From: Verrucomicrobiota bacterium
GTDB taxonomy: Bacteria > Verrucomicrobiota > Verrucomicrobiia > JABWAM01
Direction: 5' to 3'
DNA length: 64,000 nucleotides
NCBI GenBank assembly: GCA_023269615.1
Contig: JAHFSY010000005.1
Coordinates: 62,001-126,000 of the forward strand
Part shown: positions 34,818-43,930 of the stretch, in pieces
How positions within the stretch are numbered: position 1 is the stretch's first letter
How the letters are laid out: each line of letters opens with the position of its first letter
Notes under the pieces: generated by a model
Told to the model about the DNA's origin: nothing
What the model saw: only the letters and a program-made list of their open reading frames with translations
Database searches by the model: none
Made by a program: the position numbers and the translations under genes

Positions 34818-37244
34818 ATGGCACGGGTGCATTTCAGAGTTTGGATCGCCTTGGTCTGCGCGGTCTTTATTGCGTCGCTTCGCGGCGATCAGGTCCGCTT
34901 GTCCGATGGCTCGATGAAAGAGGGTGAAGTCATTTTGCAGACTGAGACGAACATCACGCTTCGCCAAAAATACCCCGGCAACATCACCGTCGAGCGTGAC
35001 ATTGACCGCAAGCTGATCATCGAGATCATCAAGGACACCGAGGACATGGCCGCCTACAAGAAGCTGGCCGACCTGCCGTTGAAAAACCCATCCAGCCTTC
35101 CGCTCGTGCAATACAACAACGCCATCTCCAACCAGTTTCTTCCCTTCCTGGCAAAGTACCCGGGTTCGGCGATGACGACCAATGCGCAGGCCCGCATGGC
35201 GGCGATCATCAGGGACCGCGACGCCGTTGCGGCGGGCGGCGTGAAGTTCAACGGGCGATGGTACACGGCACTCCAGACGCGCCGCCGCGCCTTTGATTTC
35301 AAATCCCTCTCCGTCTACACGGAAATCGTGCAGGCGCGCGCCGCGGGCAATCACTCCCAGGTGGCCGGCAAATGGGACAACTTCGAGAAGGAATTCGACG
35401 GTTCCTTGTACACGGCAATGACGCTTGACGAGGCCCTTCGCGCGCTGAAGGAGCTCGAGTCCTCCATCAGCAAAAGAATCCAGGACGCGAAGGATTCGCA
35501 GGAGGCGTCTCAGAAAAAAATCAATGAAGCGAATTCCACGATGCAAAACATCCGTCCGCGCGAGCACAAGGAGGAAAGCGGCGACCGCTTGAAAACCTGG
35601 AAGACCGACCGTTATGGCCGCCGCATTGATGACGACTCCAAGACATGGTACGGCTACACGGGAGACGAGCAGCGCGCCCTCGACCAGGCGAAGAAGGACA
35701 GCGAGCAGGAAAGAACGCGGATGCAGCAATCACGCGAGGAGGCGTGGCGACTCCAGGAACAGCAGTATCAGCTCCCGCGGAAAATCGAGTCCCTGCAACG
35801 CCTCAAGTCCGAAGACATGGAGAAGTCGTGCCTGCTGACGGAGAAGGCCGAGTCATTGCTTGATGAAGGAAAGAAGGGCGATGCACAGGACATGCTCAAA
35901 AAGGCCCGCTCGCTCTGGAACAAGAACCATCTCGCCGGCGTGCTGCTGACTGAAATCGAAATTGGCGGAACAGGAACAACGCCGCCTCAACCGAGGGTGG
36001 AAGTCACACCCGTCACACCGACCGAATCCGGCCCCGAACAGCCCAGGCATGTCGGGAACATCGAACCGCCCACACCTGTTCCGCTCCAAGCTCCCAAGAC
36101 AGAAACAACGAAGATCGAACCGCCTCCATCCCAGCCGCCCCCCACGCACCCGGTAGAATTGGCGCCTTCTCCTTCGCCGCCGACAGAAACAACCCCGGCC
36201 CCGGTGGACCAGGGTTCTTCATCCACCGCACAAAACGGGACTTCTTCATTCGCTCGTCTCCCCTCGCTCAAAACAGTCCTCCTTGTGATCCTGGCGGTCA
36301 TGGGTATCATTGTCGTGGGATTTTTCCTGCTGGTCCGCCACTTCACGCCCCCGAAGTCGAAGATCAACGCAGCGCCGCCCATGGCAGCCCCGGGCGTAAC
36401 CGCCGCTCCCGGCCAGACGCTGGGGGATTACAAGATTGAGGAAAGAATAGGGCAGGGGGGAATGGGCATGGTTTTCCGGGCGCATCAGATTTCTCTTCAA
36501 AGGCCGGTCGCGCTCAAGACACTTTCCCCCGAGCTCGGCGCGAACAAGGCGTACGTGGACCGTTTCCTGCGCGAGGCGCGCGCCGCCGCCCAGCTCAACC
36601 ACCCCAACATCATCCAGATCTATGACGCGGGACAAAGCAACGGCACGTATTACTTCGCCATGGAATTGGTGGATGGGAAGAATCTCCGCCAGATTCTGAA
36701 AGACCAGGGAGGGCGCGTCGAGGAGCGCGAGGCGCTCATCCTCATCCTGCAGGCGGCCGAGGGACTTGCCTTCGCGCACAGCCGCGGGCTCGTCCATCGC
36801 GACGTGAAGCTTGACAACCTGATGCTCACCAGCCAGGGCAACGTGAAGGTGCTCGACCTTGGCCTTGCCAAATGGATTGGCGACGACCAGGGCGAATCCC
36901 TCACCATGAGCGGCGCGATGATGGGCTCGCCGCATTACATGTCCCCCGAACAGATTCGCGGACAGAAGGACATCGATGCGCGCACCGATGTTTATGCGCT
37001 TGGTATGACCCTCTACCAGTTGCTCGCCGGCAAACCCGCATTCAACAAGGATTCCGCCACCGAGATCATGATGCAGCATCTGAGCGATGAAATCCCCTCC
37101 CTGCGCGAAGCCAGCCCCGAAACTTCCGAAGCCACCATCCAGCTCGTGCAGGAAATGATCGTCAAAGGCCGCGACCAGCGGATCCAGGACATGCAAACCG
37201 TCATCCAGCGAATCAACGCCATCCTGGGAATCGCCACGACGTGA
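34818..37244 (+). CDS. Membrane Ser/Thr protein kinase with large N-terminal extracytoplasmic part
   Basis: The 808-residue protein has the reverse layout of the kinase at 2692. A signal segment (VWIALVCAVFIASLRGD) is followed by an extracytoplasmic region that is coiled-coil rich (about 215-370, many Lys, Glu and Gln) and then Pro-rich (about 385-475). A membrane helix lies at about 486-507. The kinase domain forms the C-terminus, with a GQGGMGMV loop near 545, Lys in VALKTL, HRDVKLDN (His660), DLG and SPHYMSPEQ. All catalytic residues are present. The N-terminal part may sense envelope conditions. It is followed after 14 bases by a hairpin repeat that may end transcription. Confidence 0.9.
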   Translation: MARVHFRVWIALVCAVFIASLRGDQVRLSDGSMKEGEVILQTETNITLRQKYPGNITVERDIDRKLIIEIIKDTEDMAAYKKLADLPLKNPSSLPLVQYNNAISNQFLPFLAKYPGSAMTTNAQARMAAIIRDRDAVAAGGVKFNGRWYTALQTRRRAFDFKSLSVYTEIVQARAAGNHSQVAGKWDNFEKEFDGSLYTAMTLDEALRALKELESSISKRIQDAKDSQEASQKKINEANSTMQNIRPREHKEESGDRLKTWKTDRYGRRIDDDSKTWYGYTGDEQRALDQAKKDSEQERTRMQQSREEAWRLQEQQYQLPRKIESLQRLKSEDMEKSCLLTEKAESLLDEGKKGDAQDMLKKARSLWNKNHLAGVLLTEIEIGGTGTTPPQPRVEVTPVTPTESGPEQPRHVGNIEPPTPVPLQAPKTETTKIEPPPSQPPPTHPVELAPSPSPPTETTPAPVDQGSSSTAQNGTSSFARLPSLKTVLLVILAVMGIIVVGFFLLVRHFTPPKSKINAAPPMAAPGVTAAPGQTLGDYKIEERIGQGGMGMVFRAHQISLQRPVALKTLSPELGANKAYVDRFLREARAAAQLNHPNIIQIYDAGQSNGTYYFAMELVDGKNLRQILKDQGGRVEEREALILILQAAEGLAFAHSRGLVHRDVKLDNLMLTSQGNVKVLDLGLAKWIGDDQGESLTMSGAMMGSPHYMSPEQIRGQKDIDARTDVYALGMTLYQLLAGKPAFNKDSATEIMMQHLSDEIPSLREASPETSEATIQLVQEMIVKGRDQRIQDMQTVIQRINAILGIATT

Positions 37245-37257
37245 CGTTTTCAGAAAC

Positions 37258-37281
37258 GGAGGGACACGCTCCGTCGTGTCC
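37258..37281 (+). terminator. GGAG-type REP hairpin after the kinase gene (family B2)
   Basis: GGAG followed by the perfect hairpin GGACACG-CTCCGT-CGTGTCC lies 14 bases after the kinase stop. It could act as a terminator or RNA 3'-end stabiliser, although no U-run follows. The same unit occurs at 33207. Confidence 0.45.
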
Positions 37282-37344
37282 CCGCCGGGCAGGATGGATT
37301 TTCCAGCCGCGATTTTTTTCAAGAGCTATGAAATCCTCCCGCCT

Positions 37345-37911
37345 TCACCCCAGCGCGAGAAAATTCCGCAGCATCGTCTTCCCATGCGTCGTGAGGATGG
37401 ACTCGGGATGGAATTGGACGCCCCAGATCGGGTGCTGCTTGTGGCGCAATCCCATGATCTCCTTTTCTGCGGTGTCCGCCGTGATTTCGAGGCAGGCGGG
37501 TGCGGTCTCGCGCTTCAGGACGAGGGAATGATAGCGCGTCGCTTCGAACGGATTTGGAAGCGTGCGGAAAAGATCCTTTCCGTTGTGACGAATCGGAGAC
37601 GTCTTCCCATGCATCATCCGGTAATTTTGCACGACCTCGCCCCCAAAGACGTGGCCGATGCATTGATGACCGAGACAGACGCCGAGCAGCGGGATCGTCG
37701 GGCCGAACGTTTTGATGATGTCGTTGGAAATCCCGGCTTCCTTCGGCGAGCAGGGACCGGGTGAGATTACGATCCGCTCCGGTTTCATCGCGCGAATTTC
37801 GTCCAGTGTCACCTGGTCATTCCGTTTCACGGACATGTCGCACCCCATCTCGCCGAAATACTGGACGAGGTTGTATGTAAAGCTGTCGTAGTTATCAATG
37901 ATGAGGAGCAT
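37345..37911 (-). CDS. Anthranilate/aminodeoxychorismate synthase glutamine amidotransferase
   Basis: The 188-residue class I amidotransferase starts [18 protein letters not shown]. It has the nucleophile Cys79 in GVCLGHQ and the His168/Glu170 dyad in VQFHPES. It supplies ammonia to the chorismate-using partner for tryptophan (TrpG) or folate (PabA); many bacteria share one subunit. Neither trpE nor pabB is next to it, so I leave the symbol open. The codons upstream of 37911 to 37950 are unlike the family. It converges on the kinase gene. Confidence 0.92.
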   Translation of the reverse strand: MLLIIDNYDSFTYNLVQYFGEMGCDMSVKRNDQVTLDEIRAMKPERIVISPGPCSPKEAGISNDIIKTFGPTIPLLGVCLGHQCIGHVFGGEVVQNYRMMHGKTSPIRHNGKDLFRTLPNPFEATRYHSLVLKRETAPACLEITADTAEKEIMGLRHKQHPIWGVQFHPESILTTHGKTMLRNFLALG

Positions 37912-37999
37912 GGAAGGGGGGAGTCTAGCTGACGCCATGCGCATCGTCAAATCCGGTCACGGAAGAAGCGGCAGGCGAACCCCCTGGGACCCGTCGGAT

Positions 38000-38155
38000 T
38001 TTTTGACAGGATTAACATGATTTACAGGATTGCCGGAGGGGCGGGATTCTTATGAGGATTTACAGGATTTGATCACGCGGCGCGGCGCGCTGCGTGATCA
38101 TCTTCATCTGCGTAATCTGTGAAATCTGCGGAGAAATCTGCTGCTGCTTCCGTCT
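38000..38155. repeat. Dispersed GATTTACAGGATT-type repeats and hairpin
   Basis: The gap carries TTTACAGGATT-type units (about 38018-38070). It then has a hairpin with 9-base arms TGATCACGC/GCGTGATCA (38070-38100) around a GC-rich loop, and a short AATCTGTGAAATCTGCGG stretch. No gene is seen. Confidence 0.55.
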
Positions 38156-39433
38156 CTATTTTCCGAAATCCGTGGTCGCCCGGCGCAGGAGGGATTCCAG
38201 GGCGTGAAGGAAGGGGTCGAAAATCTCGGCGATCTCCCGGGCTCTTTGCTTGAGCTCGGAGTCGGGACACTCCGGTCTCGATGCATACGCGAATTTTCGG
38301 CAGGCTTCCACCTGTGCGCGATCCAGCACATTACCCTCCATCATGTTCAATGCCGTGTGCGCACTGACATCCTTGTTCATGGCCAACTTGACGTAGAAGC
38401 GAAGCGGGCCCTCGAAAAAATTCGCGCGCATTCGGTTCAGTTCGTTCCGCACCAGCGGCGCGCTGTCGAACCACGACAGGTCCTGCCCGTAAAACCAGAG
38501 ACGCCCCTTCATCAGGCGGGCGAACTTCGCGTTCTCGAACAACTGCGAAAATGAGGGAGGACCGTTCATCACGGCGACCGCGTTTTTCAATTCCTTCACG
38601 CTCGGGCGTTTTGGGCATTCCAACGCAGCGCCATTTTTGATCAAGGTCTCCACGACGCATTCGAGATAACGGGTCAGTTCCTCATCCAGGCTCGTCAGCC
38701 CGGGTTCCTTCAAATCATCCGGCGATTCGTAATGCGACGCGATCAGGTCCATCACGCGCTGCATGGTTTTCGGGTTTGGAAAGAGCTGCTTGGCCCGCCA
38801 CATCGCCTCCAGTTTGCCGGGTGTGCTTTTCTTTTCCATCAGGCAGACGGCGGAATGAACGGGTGGCGCAAGATAATGCAGCAGGCGGCTGTGCAGCGGA
38901 TATTTGTTCTCGTAAACGCCAAGATTGATCGCGGGATCAATCGTCCGATTGTAGGGGCCGTAGTAGATCGAAATCTTTTTCCAGTGGTAACGCTCGTCAT
39001 CTGCCGTCCACTTGTGTCCGGCCGCCATTGTGCGGGCAGCCTTCAGCCGTTTCTCATTGCCGTGATGAAAGGTCCACTGGGAAAATTCAGGAAAATACTG
39101 TTTGGGATCGAGTAGTTCGCTCCAGGTGAGGTTGACGCCGGGCAGGTGCTCCAGGTTGCGCGCCCACTCCTTGCGCTCGCGCGCCAGCTCAAAATGCACA
39201 CGGCCCACTTCCATGGACATCCGACACCAGCCCTCGGCGGTCATGGAGTCGCGGACAAAAAACCGTGTGTCAAAATCGCTCATCCCCGGAACCAGGTCCT
39301 CGAAACACCATTTTCCCGCGTTGCCTTCAATTTCCGGAACGCGCTCGCTGCAACGTTTGAAATAGGTGGCGATGAACTCCGCAAAATCATTGGCCGGGCA
39401 AGGCGCGAATTTCATGCGGTCATCCGTCTTCAT
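38156..39433 (-). CDS. Protein of unknown function, possible nucleotidyltransferase-like
   Basis: The 425-residue protein is not one I recognise. Near the N-terminus, LVPGMSDFDTRFFV has the Gly-Ser-x-Asp-x-Asp look of the nucleotidyltransferase fold (Asp53-Phe-Asp55 region), and the remainder is mostly helical. It starts six bases after the stop of the Gfo/Idh oxidoreductase gene and is the last gene of the leftward sugar operon (43727 to 38156). That context suggests handling of a sugar or sugar-modified substrate. The start is the ATG at 39433; an internal ATG seven codons on is also possible. Confidence 0.7.
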   Translation of the reverse strand: MKTDDRMKFAPCPANDFAEFIATYFKRCSERVPEIEGNAGKWCFEDLVPGMSDFDTRFFVRDSMTAEGWCRMSMEVGRVHFELARERKEWARNLEHLPGVNLTWSELLDPKQYFPEFSQWTFHHGNEKRLKAARTMAAGHKWTADDERYHWKKISIYYGPYNRTIDPAINLGVYENKYPLHSRLLHYLAPPVHSAVCLMEKKSTPGKLEAMWRAKQLFPNPKTMQRVMDLIASHYESPDDLKEPGLTSLDEELTRYLECVVETLIKNGAALECPKRPSVKELKNAVAVMNGPPSFSQLFENAKFARLMKGRLWFYGQDLSWFDSAPLVRNELNRMRANFFEGPLRFYVKLAMNKDVSAHTALNMMEGNVLDRAQVEACRKFAYASRPECPDSELKQRAREIAEIFDPFLHALESLLRRATTDFGK

Positions 39434-39439
39434 GAATTT

Positions 39440-40435
39440 TCAGCGACCCCGGATGATTTCCTCCAGCAACCGATTGGTCCTCAAGCCCGCCTCGCCATCG
39501 CACAGCGGCGCGCGTTTCTCAGCCACGGCCAGGATGAAATCCTCGACGCAAGGCAGGTGCGCGTTTGCGGGCGGCTCGATCTGCAAATCCTCGCGATCGC
39601 GCCCGCGGATGATCGTGAGAGGCGCGCCATCGAGTGGGTCGGCGATGATTTTCCCCTCGGAGCCCGTGATCTCGAAACGATCCATCCAGGTTTTTGAATT
39701 CCATGAAAAATAAGCGTGGACGGGTGCGCCGTTGGCGAGCTCCAGGAGAATGCTCGCGCCATCCTCGACTTCATACGGGTGTACCAGGTGCTGGAGGTGA
39801 CGCGCGACCACGCGCGAAGGCCCCAGCCAGTCATCGAGCAGATCAAGGCGATGCACCCCGATGTCTGCAAGCGCGCCCGCGCCGCCGCTCCGGGATTTTT
39901 CCACGCGCCAATGCTTGGGATCATTCGCGGCGGGATTAAACCAGCTGTGCGCGGCGATGTTCACCCATGTGGGTTTGCCAAGGACGCCCTCGGAGATCAA
40001 CTGGCGGATCTTCCGCATTTTTGGAAACGCGCGGCGATAGTAGGCCACGCCGAGAAGCGCCCCGCTCTTTTTCGCCGCCGCGACCATCCTCTCGCAATCC
40101 ACCACCGAGGCCGCCATTGGTTTTTCAACCAGCACGTGAAGCCCCTTCGCCAGTGCCGCGAGTGCGTATTCCGCATGGGAGTCGGGTGGCGTGCACACAT
40201 AGATGGCGTCAATTCCGGTGGAGAACAATTCATCCAGCGAGTCGCAGGCTCGGGGAATGTGGTGCTTCTCCGCAAAGGCCTTCGTTCGTCCGGAATCACG
40301 TCCCCACAGCGCCTTGAGACTGCTGCCAGAAGCTTCGCGCAACGCGGACGCCACACGCTTGTCCGCAAGGTCGCCATAACCGATCAAGCCCCAGCTGAAT
40401 GTGGATTGCGGATTGCGGATTGCGGATTGATTCAT
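39440..40435 (-). CDS. Gfo/Idh/MocA-family oxidoreductase
   Basis: The 331-residue protein has a Rossmann fold starting at WGLIGYGDLADKR, then YVCTPPDSHAEYALAALAKG and the signature VLVEKPMA with the EKP lysine. The C-terminal part carries GGAGALADIGVHRLDLLDDWLG. These enzymes oxidise or reduce sugars with NAD(P). It lies between the DegT aminotransferase and the unknown protein in one operon, as in routes to amino sugars. The first dozen codons (NQSAIRNPQS) are encoded by GGATTGC repeats (40402-40430), so the true start may be unusual or shifted by the repeat. Confidence 0.88.
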   Translation of the reverse strand: MNQSAIRNPQSTFSWGLIGYGDLADKRVASALREASGSSLKALWGRDSGRTKAFAEKHHIPRACDSLDELFSTGIDAIYVCTPPDSHAEYALAALAKGLHVLVEKPMAASVVDCERMVAAAKKSGALLGVAYYRRAFPKMRKIRQLISEGVLGKPTWVNIAAHSWFNPAANDPKHWRVEKSRSGGAGALADIGVHRLDLLDDWLGPSRVVARHLQHLVHPYEVEDGASILLELANGAPVHAYFSWNSKTWMDRFEITGSEGKIIADPLDGAPLTIIRGRDREDLQIEPPANAHLPCVEDFILAVAEKRAPLCDGEAGLRTNRLLEEIIRGR

Positions 40436-40455
40436 GAGAATTTGCAGCCGCCGCG

Positions 40456-41649
40456 TCAGCGTTTGGATCCCAGCGTTGAAATCGTTTCGCGGATGGCGTG
40501 GGCGATGTAGGCGACATCGTCGTGAGTGGTCGTGGGAAAAAGCGGCAGGCTCATCACCTGCTGCACGGCCCGCTCAGTCACCGGCGTGTCGCGCTTGTCG
40601 TAGTCCACGCTTGCAAACGCCTCCCAGCTCCAGACGGCGGGATAATGATTTCCCGTGGCCACCTGCCATTCATTTTTTAAATGATTGAGAAATTCGGCGC
40701 GCTGGAAGGAAACTTTTTCCGTGTCGAGCCGCGCCACATAAAGATGACAGCCATGCCCCTCGGCGATGCCTGCTGGACGGATGATTTCCCCGATGTCGGA
40801 GAGGGCGCGGTCCATTTCCTGAAAACAACGGAGGCGTGACTGGATCACGCGATCGATTTTCGCGAGCTGCGTCATGCCCGTGGCCGCTTGGGGCTTGGTC
40901 ATGCGGTAGTTGTAGCCGATCTGTGTCACGCGCAATTGGGCACCGTACACATAGCCGAAGGTTTTGAGGCCCCTCACTTTTTCAGAAAATTCGGGGTTGT
41001 TCGACGTGATCGCCCCGCCTTCACCAAGTGTCGTCATGTTTTTGTTCGACTGAAAGCTGTAACAGCCCGCAAGGCCCGCTCCTCCGATGCCCTTGCCCTT
41101 GTGTTTTGTCCCCACCGCGTGAGCAGCGTCGTAGATGATCGGAATGCGGTGCTTTTTCGAAAGGGCGTCAAAGCCTTCGATGTCCGCCGAGAGTCCGCTG
41201 AAATGTACCGGGATGATTGCCCTGGTTCGTGGCGTGATCTTCGCTGCCACCGCCGCGGGAGAAAGGCAGAGGGTCTTCGCGTCCACGTCCGCGAACACCA
41301 CCTTCGCCCCGCGTGCCACGGCGCAGCCCGCCGTGCAGACAAACGTCAGGCCGGGCACGATCACCTCGTCCCCGGGCTTGATGTCGAGCGCCATCATGCA
41401 AAGGTCGAGCGCCGTGCCGCACGAGTTCACCACCACCGCGTGCGCACAATCCTCGTGCCGGGCGAGGGCTTTTTGAAAATCACCCTCCTCAGGAAGCGGA
41501 AAAAAATTGCCGTTGGACTGGGCCGCAGCCGTCATGATCTTGAGAGCGGCGTCAATGTCATCCTGTTCCCAAAGGCCTCCCAGCGCGAGAAATGGGACGG
41601 CGCGCTTTTTGATGTTGGATTTGCCGGCGGGCTCGAGGGTGGTGTTCAT
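40456..41649 (-). CDS. DegT/DnrJ/EryC1-family PLP-dependent aminotransferase
   Basis: The 397-residue protein has the family core: NSCGTALDLCMMAL, PGLTFVCTAG, IYDAAHA (Asp174 to hold PLP) and SFQSNKNMTTLGEGG with the PLP lysine at 203. Such enzymes add an amino group to a keto sugar. It follows the polysaccharide deacetylase gene after three bases and precedes the Gfo/Idh gene, so dehydrogenation and transamination of one sugar are likely steps. The product sugar cannot be named. Confidence 0.92.
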   Translation of the reverse strand: MNTTLEPAGKSNIKKRAVPFLALGGLWEQDDIDAALKIMTAAAQSNGNFFPLPEEGDFQKALARHEDCAHAVVVNSCGTALDLCMMALDIKPGDEVIVPGLTFVCTAGCAVARGAKVVFADVDAKTLCLSPAAVAAKITPRTRAIIPVHFSGLSADIEGFDALSKKHRIPIIYDAAHAVGTKHKGKGIGGAGLAGCYSFQSNKNMTTLGEGGAITSNNPEFSEKVRGLKTFGYVYGAQLRVTQIGYNYRMTKPQAATGMTQLAKIDRVIQSRLRCFQEMDRALSDIGEIIRPAGIAEGHGCHLYVARLDTEKVSFQRAEFLNHLKNEWQVATGNHYPAVWSWEAFASVDYDKRDTPVTERAVQQVMSLPLFPTTTHDDVAYIAHAIRETISTLGSKR

Positions 41650-41652
41650 GGG

Positions 41653-42573
41653 TCATGGTTGTTGAAAGGACCGGCCGCGCGTGTCGAGCGCGGGCTGGGT
41701 GCTTGACGTTGTGGAAAGAGGCGACGCCTTGCGAAAAGCCCCGGCGATTTCCTTGAGGGTGGACGGTTGAAATGTCAGGCCTTCGCGTCCGGCGATCTGC
41801 CGCGCGGCCTGGACGATTCCGAGATACGTCTCGCGCCGGAAATTATTCCGGTCGCCGTATTCAAACACATTGTGGGTGAGGGCATGGATCTGCTTCACGG
41901 GAGCTTTTCCAGCAAGCTGGCGACGCACGGCCTTGTCCACGGTGTACCAGTGATTTTTTGCGTCCACGAGTTCGACGCGGAGGTCCATCGGGTGTGCGCC
42001 GCCCCACATGCGCGAGTCCGGGTCGAGCGTGGGAGGCAGTTCCACGAAGTCCACGTCGCCCGACAGCGCGCGGTTGTAGCGATGCGCATAATGCGGATCC
42101 AGCGGGCTCGCGCCCCACATGCTCGCGCACTGGGGCAGGTTGCGCGTGGGACAGGACACGGCGCCGTGACGAAACCCGAGTTCCTCCAGCACGCCGAAGG
42201 TGAAATCATTCGCGGAAAAATAGCCGGGGCAAAAGCTCACCGGCCTCCGCCCCATCGCCTGCGCAAACCGGTCCGCCGCCTGTGAGATCAAGCGTCGCTG
42301 CTCATCCGCTCCTTGTACGCCGAGGAATTCGTTTGCGCCCTCTTCCGCCGGGTGGATGTGCAGGCCGATTTCATGCCCGGCTTTTTCGAGTTCACGATAA
42401 ATGACCGCGTGCGTTTCGATGTCGCCGGGAATGACAAAGAAGGTTCCCTTGGTTTCCGTCGCGGCGAGAATATCGCCCAGCCCGCGTATGGCGCGTTCCC
42501 CCAGCGCGGCGTCCTTCAGCGCGTGCTGGGTGGATTCGCAATCAATCTGCAGGTTGAACAGGAGTTCCGTCAT
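41653..42573 (-). CDS. Polysaccharide deacetylase-like protein
   Basis: The 306-residue protein resembles the NodB-type carbohydrate esterase fold. It starts LLFNLQIDCESTQ, with an aspartate where the catalytic base lies, then TKGTFFVIPGDIE and GHEIGLHIHPAEEG with the metal-binding His-x-x-x-His type arrangement. It ends with HALTHNVFEYGDR. It would remove acetyl groups from an N-acetyl sugar. The start overlaps the ROK gene's stop by four bases, showing a tight operon. A Pro/Ser/Thr tail is probably unstructured. Confidence 0.82.
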   Translation of the reverse strand: MTELLFNLQIDCESTQHALKDAALGERAIRGLGDILAATETKGTFFVIPGDIETHAVIYRELEKAGHEIGLHIHPAEEGANEFLGVQGADEQRRLISQAADRFAQAMGRRPVSFCPGYFSANDFTFGVLEELGFRHGAVSCPTRNLPQCASMWGASPLDPHYAHRYNRALSGDVDFVELPPTLDPDSRMWGGAHPMDLRVELVDAKNHWYTVDKAVRRQLAGKAPVKQIHALTHNVFEYGDRNNFRRETYLGIVQAARQIAGREGLTFQPSTLKEIAGAFRKASPLSTTSSTQPALDTRGRSFQQP

Positions 42574-43727
42574 GATGTTGGGTGAAGTTCAAAGGTGCCG
42601 GCCAGGTCGCGGAGATGGTCCTCGCTCGTGAGCCGTGGAAATTCCAGGCGCAGGGCCGCTGTTTCGCCAAACAAAGTATGCGTTCGCGCTATTTCGAGAA
42701 TGCGGTTCCGCCAAGCCTCACGGCCGTCCAGTGCGTATCCACCGAGGACGATCACGTCGGGACGCATCATGTTGGCGATCACGGAAACACCCCATGCAAC
42801 CCGGTCAAGAAATTCGCGGGTGAGTTGATCAACATACGCGTCACCTTCGAGTTGTTCCATGAGATCGAACAGCCCCGTCGGCAAGAGCTGTCTCGATTCC
42901 GACAAGCGCGTGAGTCTGCAGCCCTTCACCTCCGCGCGCACCCGCGCGACCATGGCGGGCCCGGAAATCAAAGCCTCCAGGCAGCCGCGATGGCCGCATC
43001 CGCAACGAGGTCCCTGCGGGTCGAGCATCACGTGTCCCAGTTCGCCGGGAAACGCGTGCGACACCCCCCAGGAGGAATCGAAATGAACGCCGTGCGCGCT
43101 CACGCCGTCACCCACATTGAAGAGGGCGAGACTTTGAACGCCGTCCGTGGCGCGTGCCTTGAGTTCGGACTCAGCGGCACCGCTTGCGAAATCAAGCCGC
43201 ACCTTGCAGCCAATGGCCGAAGCCAGCGCCTCAGGCGAAAGATCGCGAATCCACGGGATGACCGAGCTGGACCAAACGTGCCCCCGGGTTCCCTTGACGG
43301 CATTGATGGCCAGGGCTGCGCCGGTGATTTGTGAAAGTCGAAGCGAGGCGCCCTTCAACGCCACGTCGCGAATTTCGCGGAGCGCGCCCAGCGCTTCCGC
43401 CGCGGTGTTCACGGGCTGTGAATGACGGGTCTGCACGCTTCCGATCACGCGGTCATCGAGAAACACGGCCGAGCGCCAGACGGAGCCCAGCCACTCGATG
43501 GCAAGGACGGGCTTGCGCCGGAGAATCCGGTAATGGCGGATGGGCCGGCCCCGTCCATAGGTCTCCGTCCGATCGAGGCGGATGACCCTGCGCCTGAGCA
43601 ACCGTCCCACCACGCCATGGATCGTGTTGGCGGGTGCGCCCAGGGAGCGGGCCAGCTGAAGCTGGCTCGTGGCCCGCCCGCTGGCGATGAGGCGCAGCAC
43701 CGCGCGCTGATGGATGGGCGACTTCAT
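42570..43727 (-). CDS. ROK-family transcriptional regulator
   Basis: The 385-residue protein has an N-terminal winged-helix domain (VLRLIASGRATSQLQLARSLGAP, RGRPIRHYRI) followed by a ROK sugar-kinase-like domain. In the latter, GELGHVMLDPQGPRCGCGHRGCLEALIS contains the zinc-binding CGCGHRGC motif. Regulators of this NagC/XylR type repress sugar operons and release DNA when a sugar binds. It is the first gene of the leftward operon that includes a deacetylase, an aminotransferase and an oxidoreductase, so it probably controls them. The upstream region (43728-43760) is AT-rich with an ATTTAAAT palindrome, a possible operator. Confidence 0.88.
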   Translation of the reverse strand: MKSPIHQRAVLRLIASGRATSQLQLARSLGAPANTIHGVVGRLLRRRVIRLDRTETYGRGRPIRHYRILRRKPVLAIEWLGSVWRSAVFLDDRVIGSVQTRHSQPVNTAAEALGALREIRDVALKGASLRLSQITGAALAINAVKGTRGHVWSSSVIPWIRDLSPEALASAIGCKVRLDFASGAAESELKARATDGVQSLALFNVGDGVSAHGVHFDSSWGVSHAFPGELGHVMLDPQGPRCGCGHRGCLEALISGPAMVARVRAEVKGCRLTRLSESRQLLPTGLFDLMEQLEGDAYVDQLTREFLDRVAWGVSVIANMMRPDVIVLGGYALDGREAWRNRILEIARTHTLFGETAALRLEFPRLTSEDHLRDLAGTFELHPTS

Positions 43728-43785
43728 GAAGTTATTTATATCCTAAACCGATTTAAATAGTTTGTCACGCTCTTTGTTTCGAGAT

Positions 43786-43843
43786 GCAGGAGCCGCTGTC
43801 AGCGGCGACCGGGGTGGGGATCGCCGATGGCATCGGCTCCTAC
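43786..43843. repeat. REP pair of the GTAGGAGCCG type (family C2)
   Basis: Unit GCAGGAGCCGCTGTCAGCGG at 43786 faces an inverted unit that reads GTAGGAGCCGATGCCATCGG on the minus strand and ends near 43843. It is a compact version of the pair at 28662-28804 and lies between divergent promoters of the ROK and mscS genes. Confidence 0.75.
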
Positions 43844-43930
43844 AAGACGGAAAACAGCGGACAAATTACGGGCTGGAACAAGTGATTCACCATTTGCTAT
43901 GGATGGTTCCAAGGCGACCGCCTTTCCACC

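Noticed and set aside
40888-41706. Long plus-strand frame of 272 codons opposite the aminotransferase
   Set aside because: It is an antisense shadow of the DegT gene; codon context and motifs support the minus-strand frame.
43728-43765. Operator of the ROK regulator
   Set aside because: An AT-rich ATTTAAAT palindrome is present, but it is too short to distinguish from chance, so no separate feature was made.
43745-43930. Cobalamin riboswitch upstream of the mscS-btuF genes
   Set aside because: No B12-box-like sequence was found; the region is occupied by a REP pair.
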